Assembly: GCA_002480525.1 (NCBI GenBank)
Contig: DLCH01000059.1
Coordinates: forward strand, 1 to 13,007
Length of the DNA: 13,007 nt
Direction of reading: 5' to 3'
Source: Gammaproteobacteria bacterium UBA7803
Lineage (GTDB): Bacteria > Pseudomonadota > Gammaproteobacteria > Pseudomonadales > Azotimanducaceae
The translations under genes and the position numbers were made by a program. The notes under the pieces were generated by a model, which was not told where the DNA came from, did no database searches, and worked only from the letters and a program-made list of their open reading frames with translations. This document shows positions 5,856 through 12,957 of the stretch, one piece after another (position 1 is the stretch's first letter; the number at the start of each line of letters is the position of its first letter).

Positions 5856-7271
5856 CTGAAGACCAAGCTCGCCTTCGGCCTCGGCGCCTCGGGCGAGAGC
5901 ATCACGGTCTTCGCGTTCTCCACCTTCGCGTTCTTCTACTACAACCAGGTCCTCGGGCTGTCCGGCACGCTCGCCGGCCTCGCCACCACCATCAGTCTGG
6001 TGTTCGACGCGGTGTCCGATCCCGTGGTGGGCGCCATCTCGGACCGCTGGAAGTCCCGTTTCGGCCGGCGCCATCCGTTCATGTTCGTCGCGGCGGTGCC
6101 GCTGGGGCTGGTGTTCTTCTGCATCTTCTCGCCGCCCGTGGCGCTCGAGGGCTGGGCGCTGTTCGCCTGGTTCACCGCCTTTTCCGTGGCGATGCGGCTG
6201 CTGGTCACGCTGTTCGCCATCCCCCATCTGGCCTTCGGCGCGGAACTGTCGGACGACTATCTGCAGCGCTCCGTGGTGATGAGCTACAACGCGATCTTCG
6301 GCTGGGTGGGCGGCGCGTCCATCTTCCTGGTGGCGAACCTGGTGTACTTCGCCCGGTCGCCCGGGTTCGACAACGGCCTGCTGAACGCCCAGGCCTACCC
6401 GGCCTTCGGGCTGGCGGCGAGCGTCGCCATCACCGCGCTGATCCTGGCCTGCGCCTGGTTCACCCGGGACCAGATCCCGCGGCTGGCCAAGGCGCCGATG
6501 GACGCCCGGCCGCCAAGGATGCTGGAGCTGCTCGCCGAGCTGATCGAAGTGCTGTCCAACCGCAACTACCTGATGCTGCTGCTGGGGCTGTTCTGCCTCG
6601 CCCTGACCCTCGGCACCCGGGAGACCATCGGGCTGCACATGAACACCTACTACTGGGAGCTGGTGCCCGCCGAGCTCGCCTGGTTTCCGCTGGGCTCGGG
6701 CATCGGTTTCTTCCTGGCGTTCGCCCTGGCCAGCCGGTTCCACGGCTGGGTCGACAAGCGCCGCACGGCGGTGGCGTCTCTCGTGCTGCTGTCGTTCTTC
6801 GCGGCGGCGCCCGTGGTCGGGCGCCTGCTCGGCCTGATGCCGTCCAACGATCACCCGACGCTGCTGCCGATCCTGGTGGCGTTCTCCGCCGCCAGCTACT
6901 GCACGGTGGCCATTCTGAACATCTCGGTGATGTCGATGCTGGCCGACATCGCCGACCAGCACGAGCTCGACACGGGCCTGCGCAAGGAGGGAATCTTCTA
7001 CTCGGCGCGGACGTTCTTCAGCAAGGCCACGTCGGCGCTGGGGCACATGGTCGGGGGCATCGCCATCGACGTCATCGGTTTTCCCGCCGGTGCGAAACCC
7101 GGCACGGTGGACGAGGGCGTGCTGTTCCAGCTCGGCATGATCGATGGTCCCATCGCGGCGGTACCGGCGCTGATCGCCATCGTGTTCTACTCGCGCTACG
7201 CCATCGACCGGCAGCGCCATGCGGAAATCCAGCAGGCGTTGAAGGACCGCCGCGCATCAGCCGCGGCTTGA
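5856..7271 (+). CDS. GPH/MelB-type MFS cation symporter
   Basis: Inner-membrane carrier of the glycoside-pentoside-hexuronide:cation symporter family, about 471 residues counted from the CTG at 5856, with many hydrophobic segments compatible with 12 helices. In helix II, DAVSDP (D51, D55 in this numbering) matches the Asp pair that binds Na+ in MelB (D55, D59). SDRWKSRFGRRHPFM follows as the conserved helix II-III loop. No ATG, GTG or TTG is available in frame between the TAG at 5844 and the GTG at 6000, and a start at 6000 would remove helix I and part of helix II. Start codons therefore remain open: CTG 5856, ATT 5850, or GTG 5823 read through the amber. The esterase follows 28 bp later. 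The likely role is import of the cluster's substrate; specificity cannot be read. Confidence 0.8.
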   Translation: MKTKLAFGLGASGESITVFAFSTFAFFYYNQVLGLSGTLAGLATTISLVFDAVSDPVVGAISDRWKSRFGRRHPFMFVAAVPLGLVFFCIFSPPVALEGWALFAWFTAFSVAMRLLVTLFAIPHLAFGAELSDDYLQRSVVMSYNAIFGWVGGASIFLVANLVYFARSPGFDNGLLNAQAYPAFGLAASVAITALILACAWFTRDQIPRLAKAPMDARPPRMLELLAELIEVLSNRNYLMLLLGLFCLALTLGTRETIGLHMNTYYWELVPAELAWFPLGSGIGFFLAFALASRFHGWVDKRRTAVASLVLLSFFAAAPVVGRLLGLMPSNDHPTLLPILVAFSAASYCTVAILNISVMSMLADIADQHELDTGLRKEGIFYSARTFFSKATSALGHMVGGIAIDVIGFPAGAKPGTVDEGVLFQLGMIDGPIAAVPALIAIVFYSRYAIDRQRHAEIQQALKDRRASAAA

Positions 7272-7299
7272 ATCGAATCTCCTGGGGAGGGGTACAGCA

Positions 7300-8970
7300 A
7301 TGACACGACGACACACACGCAGCTTCGGCTTCGCCGTGGCTCTCGGATTGGCGGGGCTGGCCGGATGCGGGGACAGCGCGCCTGAAGGGACCGCCGCGAG
7401 CGCGCCTGCGGAGTCCACAGCGACCGCACCGGCGGCCGACGCCGGCGCCTCCGCGGCGCCCGTCGCCGAGACCGCGTACGGCCGGGTCCGGGGTTTCGAG
7501 GACGACGGCATCCTGACGTTCATGGGCGTGCGCTACGGCGCCGACACGGCGGAGACGCGGTTCGCGGCGCCGGCCGCGCCGGCCCCCTGGGACGGGGTGG
7601 TCGATGCGCTGGCGTACGGCGCGTCCTGTCCCCAGACGCCCACCGGCAATCCCGGCGGCCTGTTCACGTCCTGGCAGCCGGACCCGGTGCCGCCGATGGA
7701 CGAGGACTGCCTGTTTCTGAACGTGTGGACGCCCGCCCTCGACGACGGCGGGGCGCGTCCGGTCATGGTGTGGTTCCACGGCGGCGGGTTCTCCTCCGGC
7801 AACGGGTCGTCCACCGCCTACCACGGCGCCCGGCTGGCGCGCCGCGGCGACGTGGTCGTGGTCACGGTGAATCACCGCCTGAACGTGTTCGGCTACCTGG
7901 CGCTCGGCCACTACGGCGAGGGCTTCGAGGACTCGGCGGTGGCCGGCGTGCTGGACATGGTCCGGGCCCTGGAGTGGGTGCGGGACAACATCGCCGGGTT
8001 CGGAGGCGATCCGGACACGGTGATGATCTTCGGCGAATCGGGCGGCGGCGCGAAGGTCTCCACGCTGATGGCGACGCCGGCGGCGGAAGGCCTGTTCCAC
8101 CGGGCCGTGGTGCAGTCCGGGGCGATGCTGCGCTTTCCGGAGCAGGCCGCTGCCCAGGCGGCTGCGGACCAGGTCGTCGCCAACCTGGGCCTGACCGCGG
8201 AGACCATCGACGAGATCCGGACCCTGCCGGTCACGGCCATTCAGCAGGCCTTCGCCGGCACCGGTGCGGCGACCGCCCCGTCCATCGACGGGCGCACGCT
8301 CACCCGCCATCCCTTCGAGCCCGATGCGGCGCCCAGTGGCCGCAACGTGCCGCTGATGCTCGGCACCAACCGCACGGAAAGCTCGCTGTTCCTCGGCGGT
8401 CAGAACCCGGACGTGTTCGACATCACCTGGCCGGGCGTCGAGCAGGCGCTGGCCGCCGCCTACCCGGACAAGGACGTGGCTGCGATCGTCGCCGGCTACC
8501 GCGCCCTCGACCCGGACGCGGCGCCGGCAGACGTGTACTTCGAGGCCACCACCGACGCCCGCTGGCTGGCCGGCCACGTGCTGCAGGCCGAGCGCAAGGT
8601 CGCCCAGGGCGGGGCGCCGGCGTACCTCTACCTGTTCGACTGGGACACCCCGGTGGACGGCGGCCGGTGGCGCTCGCCCCATGCCCTGGAGATCGGCTTC
8701 GTGTTCGACAACGTGGCGAATTCGGAGAGCATGTCCGGCGTCGGCGAGGCGCAGCATCAGCTCGCCGGCATTCTGGCGGACACCTGGATCGCCTTCGCGC
8801 GGACGGGCGACCCGAACAATGCGGCGATACCGCGCTGGCCGGCCTACGATCTGGACACCCGTCCGGTGATGGTGTTCGATCTGCCTCCGGAGGTGATCGA
8901 GGACGCCCGGGGCGCGCAGCGCGCCCTGTTCGACGACAGCGCCGCCTACGGCAATCGCTATCAGCCCTGA
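7300..8970 (+). CDS. type-B carboxylesterase lipoprotein
   Basis: Alpha/beta-hydrolase of 556 residues that cleaves carboxylic esters, exported and lipid-anchored. The N-terminus has a basic start, a hydrophobic core and lipobox LAGC with the modified cysteine at C23. Gly at +2 does not signal inner-membrane retention, so outer membrane is likely. A flexible Ala/Pro/Thr-rich linker (about 26-55) precedes the enzyme. EDCLFLNVW (135-143) is the type-B signature, HGGGF (160-164) the oxyanion hole and GESGGG the nucleophile elbow with S247. E360 (in GTNRTES) and H461 (in SPHALE) fit the rest of the triad. The ATG follows GGGGAGGGG at good spacing. It lies 28 bp after the carrier, so co-transcription is likely. 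Hydrolysis of the ester produced by the upstream monooxygenase is an attractive role, although the envelope location would put it outside the cytoplasm. Confidence 0.93.
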   Translation: MTRRHTRSFGFAVALGLAGLAGCGDSAPEGTAASAPAESTATAPAADAGASAAPVAETAYGRVRGFEDDGILTFMGVRYGADTAETRFAAPAAPAPWDGVVDALAYGASCPQTPTGNPGGLFTSWQPDPVPPMDEDCLFLNVWTPALDDGGARPVMVWFHGGGFSSGNGSSTAYHGARLARRGDVVVVTVNHRLNVFGYLALGHYGEGFEDSAVAGVLDMVRALEWVRDNIAGFGGDPDTVMIFGESGGGAKVSTLMATPAAEGLFHRAVVQSGAMLRFPEQAAAQAAADQVVANLGLTAETIDEIRTLPVTAIQQAFAGTGAATAPSIDGRTLTRHPFEPDAAPSGRNVPLMLGTNRTESSLFLGGQNPDVFDITWPGVEQALAAAYPDKDVAAIVAGYRALDPDAAPADVYFEATTDARWLAGHVLQAERKVAQGGAPAYLYLFDWDTPVDGGRWRSPHALEIGFVFDNVANSESMSGVGEAQHQLAGILADTWIAFARTGDPNNAAIPRWPAYDLDTRPVMVFDLPPEVIEDARGAQRALFDDSAAYGNRYQP

Positions 8971-9009
8971 GCCCGGCGTCGGACCCGGGGCCCGGATGGA
9001 GCGCCAGGG

Positions 9010-9430
9010 ATGCCTGCACGCCTGACCGATTCGGACATCGATGCGTTTCTTGACAGCCGTCCGGGCTGGATCGTGCTCAGCACGATCGGGCCACGGGTTT
9101 CCCCACAGCGTGCCGCTGGGCTATTTCCGGGACGGCGCAATCATCTACAGCGGCGTACGCGACGGCACCGCCAAGGTGCGCAACATCGAGGCGAACCCGC
9201 GCGTCTGCCTGATGCTCGAATCCGGCCGCACGATGGGCGATATTCGCGGCGTGATGCTGCAGGGACAGGCCCGGATTCATCGCGAGCCGGCGAAGGTGCT
9301 CGAGCTCATGCGTCTGGCGGCGCGTCAGCGCGGCGTCGCGGAGGCCGAGCTGCCGACCGAGCCGCGCCCCGGGGCCGCCTACATCGAAGTGCGTCCGGTC
9401 AGGCGGATATCCTGGGACTACGGCGGCTGA
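9010..9430 (+). pseudogene. pyridoxamine 5'-phosphate oxidase-fold protein, split by a frameshift
   Basis: Small split-barrel flavin- or F420-binding family protein. The reading frame from 9010 gives LTDSDIDAF and then WIVLSTIGP (to 9093), after which it stops making family sense. The next frame gives GFPHSVPLGYF (from 9095), GTAKVRNIEANPRVCLMLES and the family's C-terminal half, ending ISWDYGG at 9430. Joining the halves gives about 139 residues, normal for the family. The shift lies at about 9091-9095: one extra base, or more likely two missing bases, because relatives usually have one residue between GP and GFPHS. The start at 9010 is supported by GGAG (8998-9001), 8 nt upstream, 39 bp after the esterase. 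This is either a true inactivating mutation or a sequencing error. The substrate is unknown. Confidence 0.8.
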
Positions 9431-9447
9431 GCCGGCCGGCCGGTCAG
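9427..9447. terminator. hairpin spanning two convergent stop codons
   Basis: CTGA-G-CCGG (9427-9435) pairs with CCGGTCAG (9440-9447): an 8-bp stem with a single bulged G and a 4-nt loop. The TGA of the plus-strand gene (9428-9430) and the TGA of the minus-strand gene (9444-9446) both lie inside the stem. Its position between convergent genes suits a bidirectional terminator, but neither side has a U-tract. Confidence 0.3.
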
Positions 9448-10310
9448 CGGAACACGCAGGTCGCGCGCAGCTCGATGCTGCGTCGGCTCGGCCGTCCCGG
9501 GGTCACCGCCGGATCGGCGAACGCGGAATGGGGCGTCCAGAAGGGGCCGCCGTGCTCCGCCATGTCGCTGTCGTAGGTGCGGAACGCGACGATCTCTCCG
9601 TCGGTCATCGAGTCGAAGGCATACCAGTGATGCCGTGACGGGTCTTCCGGGGCCGCCACCGCCAGGGTCTCGAAATCGAAGCCGCCGCCGGCGTAGTCGG
9701 TGACCGGCAGCACCCGCAGGTCCGTCTCCGGCACCGTGCGGGCGTCGCAGAAGGCGATGGGCAGATCCATCTTCGGCGGCCCGACGTTGCGCCAGAACTG
9801 CAGCACCACCAGGCGGCGCGCATCGCTCACCGCCGTGCCGTCGATGCCGGCCCGGGCCAGGGCACGCCGGGTCTCTTCCCGCGGATTGCGGTAGTTGTCG
9901 CGGAGCAGGTCGCCGTAGCTGGCGGCGAAATCCGAGTGGACGAAGGAGATCGGCCCGAGATCGGCGTGGCGGCTCGCCTGCTCGGGGTTGCGGGTGATGT
10001 GGCTGACGATCAGCGCGTGATCGCAGCCGGTGAGCGTCCGGGCCAGCGCCTCCAGTTCCGGGTAGTGGACCTCGGCAACGTGGGCCTCGTCGTCCCAGTC
10101 GGTGGTCGCGGCGCGGTGGCTCATGAGCTCGAAGCCGCAGGCCTGCCAGCCGGGGAGCACCGCGGCACGGCCGTCGAGAATGTCGACTTCCGTGGGTCGG
10201 ACGTCTTCGCCGGTGGCCGCCCGCGGCGCCACGTAGTTGAGGGTCGTCCGGCACAGGGCCGGGGGCGGCCCGGGGTCACGAGCGGCGGATGCGGTCTGTC
10301 CGGTGGCCAT
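9444..10310 (-). CDS. CmcJ/NvfI/AsaB-family putative non-haem iron oxygenase
   Basis: Cytosolic protein of 288 residues resembling the CmcJ (cephamycin methoxylation), AsaB and gibberellin GA4 desaturase-like family, many members of which are treated as Fe(II)/2-oxoglutarate-type enzymes. Matching blocks are ISFVHSDFAASYGD (121-134), VLQFWRNVGPP (169-179, the family's WRP region), PIAFCDAR (184-191), HHWYAFDSMTDGEIVAFRTYDSD (227 on), TPHSAF (259-264) and SIELRA (278-283). H125 and D127, with H227 or H228, are candidate iron ligands; this is inferred from the HxD...H pattern. The ATG at 10310 follows GGGGAG about 8 nt upstream. It lies 68 bp downstream of the acyl-CoA dehydrogenase on the same strand and may be co-transcribed. 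The family is best known from fungi and secondary metabolism, so its substrate here is open. Confidence 0.75.
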   Translation of the reverse strand: MATGQTASAARDPGPPPALCRTTLNYVAPRAATGEDVRPTEVDILDGRAAVLPGWQACGFELMSHRAATTDWDDEAHVAEVHYPELEALARTLTGCDHALIVSHITRNPEQASRHADLGPISFVHSDFAASYGDLLRDNYRNPREETRRALARAGIDGTAVSDARRLVVLQFWRNVGPPKMDLPIAFCDARTVPETDLRVLPVTDYAGGGFDFETLAVAAPEDPSRHHWYAFDSMTDGEIVAFRTYDSDMAEHGGPFWTPHSAFADPAVTPGRPSRRSIELRATCVFR

Positions 10311-10378
10311 GATGCGTTCTCCCCTGAACTCTCCGGCCTGTCATCCTTGCCCGGGAGGACGCTCCATGTCCAGCGGGC

Positions 10379-11584
10379 TCACTCCGCGTAGCGGCGCACG
10401 ATCTGCTTGCCCAGGGCCATCATGTGCACCTGGTCCGGGCCGTCCGCCTGCCGGCACCAGCGGGCGTAGTTGTAGGCCTCGGCCATGGGGTAGTCGGCGG
10501 TCAGGCCGCCGGCGCCGTGAATCTGCATGCAGCGGTCGATCACCGTCTGAGCCATCAGCGGCACCGTGATCTTGGACGCCGCGATCAGGTCCCTGGCGTC
10601 CTTGGCCCCGACCTCGTCCATGCGCCGGGCGGTCGCGAGCGTCAGCAGGCGGGCCTGCTCGATCTCGCTCCAGGACTTGGCGATGTCCTCGAGAACCGAC
10701 TGGTGGTCGGCCAGGCGCCGGCCGAAGGTCTCCCGGGACACGGCCCGGCGGCAGGCGTACTCCAGGGCCCGCTGGGCGCTGCCGATCAGCCGCATGCAGT
10801 GGTGAATGCGGCCCGGCCCCAGGCGCCCCTGGGCGATCTCGAAACCGCGCCCCTCGCCGAGCAGGATGTTTTCCGCCGGCACGCGCACGTTGTCGAAGTG
10901 CACCTCGGCGTGACCCAGCGGCGCATCGTCGTAGCCGAGCGTCGTCAGCGGCCGGACCACCGTGACGCCGGGGGTGTCCTTGGGCACCAGAATCTGGCTC
11001 TGCTGCAGGTGGCGGTTCGGGTTGTCCGGGTCGGACTTGCCCATGACGATGAAGATGCGGGTGCGTTCGTAGGGCGCGTTGGTGATGAACCATTTCTTCC
11101 CGTTGACCACGTAGTGATCGCCGTCCCGCTCGATGCGGGTGCGCACGTTGGTGGCGTCGCTGGACGCGACGTCGGGTTCGGTCATGGCGTAGCTGGAGCG
11201 GATTTCCCCGTCGAGCAGCGGCTGCAGCCACCGTTCCTTCTGGACCTCGGTGCCGTACTTGAGGAACACCTCCATGTTGCCGGTGTCCGGTGCGTTGCAG
11301 TTGAACACCTCCGGGCTCCACAGCACCCGGCCCATGATCTCGGCCAGCGGGCAGTACTGCTCGTTGGTGAGCCCGCCGTGGTCGGCGGGCAGCCACAGGT
11401 TCCACAGTCCGGCGGCCCTGGCCTCGGCTTTCAGCTCCTCCATGAGCGGCACCGTGGAGAAGCGGTTCTCCAGGCCGTCGAGCTGCTCGGCGTAGCGGGC
11501 CTCGTTGGGGTAGATGTGGCTGTCCATGAAGGCCAGCAGGCGGTCCTCGAGTTCTTCGGCGCGGTCCTGATCGGTACGGCTCAT
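10379..11584 (-). CDS. acyl-CoA dehydrogenase (ACAD10/11 or FadE2-like)
   Basis: FAD-dependent enzyme of 401 residues for alpha,beta-dehydrogenation of acyl-CoA. Blocks in order: N-terminal helical domain (1-130), YAMTEPDVASSDATN (132-146) contacting flavin and substrate, NGKKWFITNA (161-170), the beta-domain, then the C-terminal helical domain with RETFGRRLADHQ (284-295), QIHGAGGLT (354-362) and RQADGPDQVH (378-387). The last replaces the YEGT-type catalytic region of classical medium-chain enzymes and is typical of the ACAD10/11-like branch, so the base should be assigned by alignment. The ATG at 11584 is preferred over longer in-frame starts (11638, 11695), which would add an unconserved Arg/Gly-rich extension; its ribosome site is weak (GGA). 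It diverges from the thiolase and precedes the CmcJ-like gene. Confidence 0.92.
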   Translation of the reverse strand: MSRTDQDRAEELEDRLLAFMDSHIYPNEARYAEQLDGLENRFSTVPLMEELKAEARAAGLWNLWLPADHGGLTNEQYCPLAEIMGRVLWSPEVFNCNAPDTGNMEVFLKYGTEVQKERWLQPLLDGEIRSSYAMTEPDVASSDATNVRTRIERDGDHYVVNGKKWFITNAPYERTRIFIVMGKSDPDNPNRHLQQSQILVPKDTPGVTVVRPLTTLGYDDAPLGHAEVHFDNVRVPAENILLGEGRGFEIAQGRLGPGRIHHCMRLIGSAQRALEYACRRAVSRETFGRRLADHQSVLEDIAKSWSEIEQARLLTLATARRMDEVGAKDARDLIAASKITVPLMAQTVIDRCMQIHGAGGLTADYPMAEAYNYARWCRQADGPDQVHMMALGKQIVRRYAE

Positions 11585-11606
11585 CGGCAATCCATCGGTC
11601 GGGGCG

Positions 11607-11630
11607 CCGCCGGATCGATCCGACCGGCGG
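11607..11630. promoter_or_regulatory. dyad in the divergent acyl-CoA dehydrogenase/thiolase control region
   Basis: Perfect 7-bp arms CCGCCGG (11607-11613) and CCGGCGG (11624-11630) flank 10 nt. The 10-bp palindrome GGATCGATCC overlaps it off-centre (11612-11621). It lies 23 bp upstream of the acyl-CoA dehydrogenase start and ~86 bp upstream of the thiolase start, a suitable place for a fatty-acid or acyl-CoA responsive repressor. The regulator is not in the window. Confidence 0.35.
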
Positions 11631-11653
11631 GGCAGCATTGGTGTGAAACGCGT

Positions 11654-11661
11654 TATACAAT
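11654..11661. promoter_or_regulatory. candidate -10 region in the divergent intergenic space
   Basis: TATACAAT (11654-11661) is the only clear AT-rich hexamer region between the divergent genes. Read on the plus strand it offers TATACA or TACAAT for the thiolase. Read on the minus strand it gives TTGTATAAC, with TATAAC as a -10 for the acyl-CoA dehydrogenase. No well-spaced -35 is evident for either, so the direction is undecided. Confidence 0.3.
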
Positions 11662-11715
11662 CGGCGGCTTCGAATCGCCATCCATTTTCACTCACGACAG
11701 CTCTCTGGAGACACC

Positions 11716-12957
11716 ATGACCACGCAAGCCTGGATCATCGACACCGCCCGCACCCCGCGCGGCATCGGCAAGGTCGGCAAGGGATCCCTCGCCCATCTGC
11801 ACCCCCAGCACCTGTCCGCGACGGTGCTGAACGCGCTGAAGGAGCGCAACGGCATCGCCAGCGGGGAGGTGGACGACGTGGTATGGGGCTGCTCCTCCCA
11901 GCGCGGCAAGCAGGGTTCCTGCATCGCCCGCATGTCGCTGCTCGCGGCCGGCTGGGACACCCGCGCCAGCGGCGTGACCCTCGACCGCTTCTGCGGCTCC
12001 GGCATCACCTCGGTGAACATGGGCGCTGCCAGCATCATGTCCGGCATGGAAGACCTGGTGGTGGCCGGCGGCGTCGAGATGATGTCCTACACCGCCCAGC
12101 TGGCCGCCCAGGGCGGCGGCGGGCTGCTGGATGCCGGCAACATGGCGCTGCGCGACCTGCATCCGCAGCCCCACCAGGGCATCTGCGCCGACGTCATCGC
12201 CACGCTGGAAGGGATCACCCGCGAGAACGTCGACCAGCTCGCCTTCGAGAGCCAGCAGCGCGCCAAGGCGGCGATGGAGAACTGCCATTTCGACCGCAGC
12301 GTGGTGCCGGTCTACAACGAGGACGGCACGCTGGCCCTGGACCGGGACGAGTTCCCCCGGCCCCAGACCACGCTGGAAGGCCTGTCCCAGCTTCCGCCGG
12401 TGTTCGAGAACTTCATGCCGATGCCGGTGGACGAGACCGGCGAGACCTTCGACTCGATCGTCAAGCGCACCTACCCGGATCTGAAGATCAACCACATCCA
12501 CCACGCCGGCAACTCGTCGGGCGTGGTCGACGGGTCGGGCGGCGTGCTGCTGGCATCGCCGGACTATGCGAAGGGGCAGGGCTGGAAGCCGCGGGCGCGC
12601 ATCGTCGCCATGGCCAACGCCGCCGGCAGCCCGGAGCTGATGCTGAACGAGCCGGTTCCCGCGGCGAAGAAGGTGCTGGCCAAGGCCGGCATGACGCTCG
12701 ACGACATCGACCTGTTCGAGGTCAACGAGGCGTTCGCCGTGGTCGCCTACAAGTTCATGCGCGATCTGGAGCTGGACCCGGCCAAGGTCAACGTCAACGG
12801 CGGCGCCATCGCGCTGGGCCATCCCATCGCCGGCACCGGGTCCATCCTGATCGGCACGATCCTCGACGAGCTCGAGCGGCGCGACTTGACCACCGGTCTG
12901 GTCACCATGTGCGCGGCCGGCGGCATGGCCCCGGCGATCATCATCGAGCGGATCTGA
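11716..12957 (+). CDS. thiolase (acetyl-CoA C-acyltransferase)
   Basis: Enzyme of 413 residues that cleaves 3-ketoacyl-CoA with CoA to release acetyl-CoA and a shortened acyl-CoA, the last step of beta-oxidation; the reverse condensation is possible. C93 in DRFCGSGIT is the acylated nucleophile. NEAFAVV, GGAIALGHPIAGTGS with H369, and C399 in MCAAGGMAPA complete the conserved active site. The length and ends are complete. The ATG is preceded by GGAG at 5-nt spacing. It is transcribed away from the acyl-CoA dehydrogenase across 131 bp, suggesting shared control. Long-chain, branched and steroid side-chain substrates cannot be told apart by eye. Confidence 0.94.
   Translation: MTTQAWIIDTARTPRGIGKVGKGSLAHLHPQHLSATVLNALKERNGIASGEVDDVVWGCSSQRGKQGSCIARMSLLAAGWDTRASGVTLDRFCGSGITSVNMGAASIMSGMEDLVVAGGVEMMSYTAQLAAQGGGGLLDAGNMALRDLHPQPHQGICADVIATLEGITRENVDQLAFESQQRAKAAMENCHFDRSVVPVYNEDGTLALDRDEFPRPQTTLEGLSQLPPVFENFMPMPVDETGETFDSIVKRTYPDLKINHIHHAGNSSGVVDGSGGVLLASPDYAKGQGWKPRARIVAMANAAGSPELMLNEPVPAAKKVLAKAGMTLDDIDLFEVNEAFAVVAYKFMRDLELDPAKVNVNGGAIALGHPIAGTGSILIGTILDELERRDLTTGLVTMCAAGGMAPAIIIERI

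Noticed and set aside
5577..7220. 547-residue open frame on the minus strand
   Set aside because: It is antisense to the MFS carrier; its composition (His/Arg/Gln/Gly-rich) is typical of shadow frames in GC-rich genes, and it contains no family motif.
7072..8757. 561-residue open frame on the minus strand
   Set aside because: It is antisense to the esterase, whose triad and lipobox are clear; the antisense product is His/Arg/Gly-rich with no recognisable domain.
9418..10254. 278-residue minus-strand frame overlapping the CmcJ-like gene
   Set aside because: The alternative frame is Arg/Pro-rich without family motifs; the 9444-10310 frame holds the conserved blocks.
10424..11719. 431-residue plus-strand frame
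   Set aside because: It is antisense to the well-supported acyl-CoA dehydrogenase.
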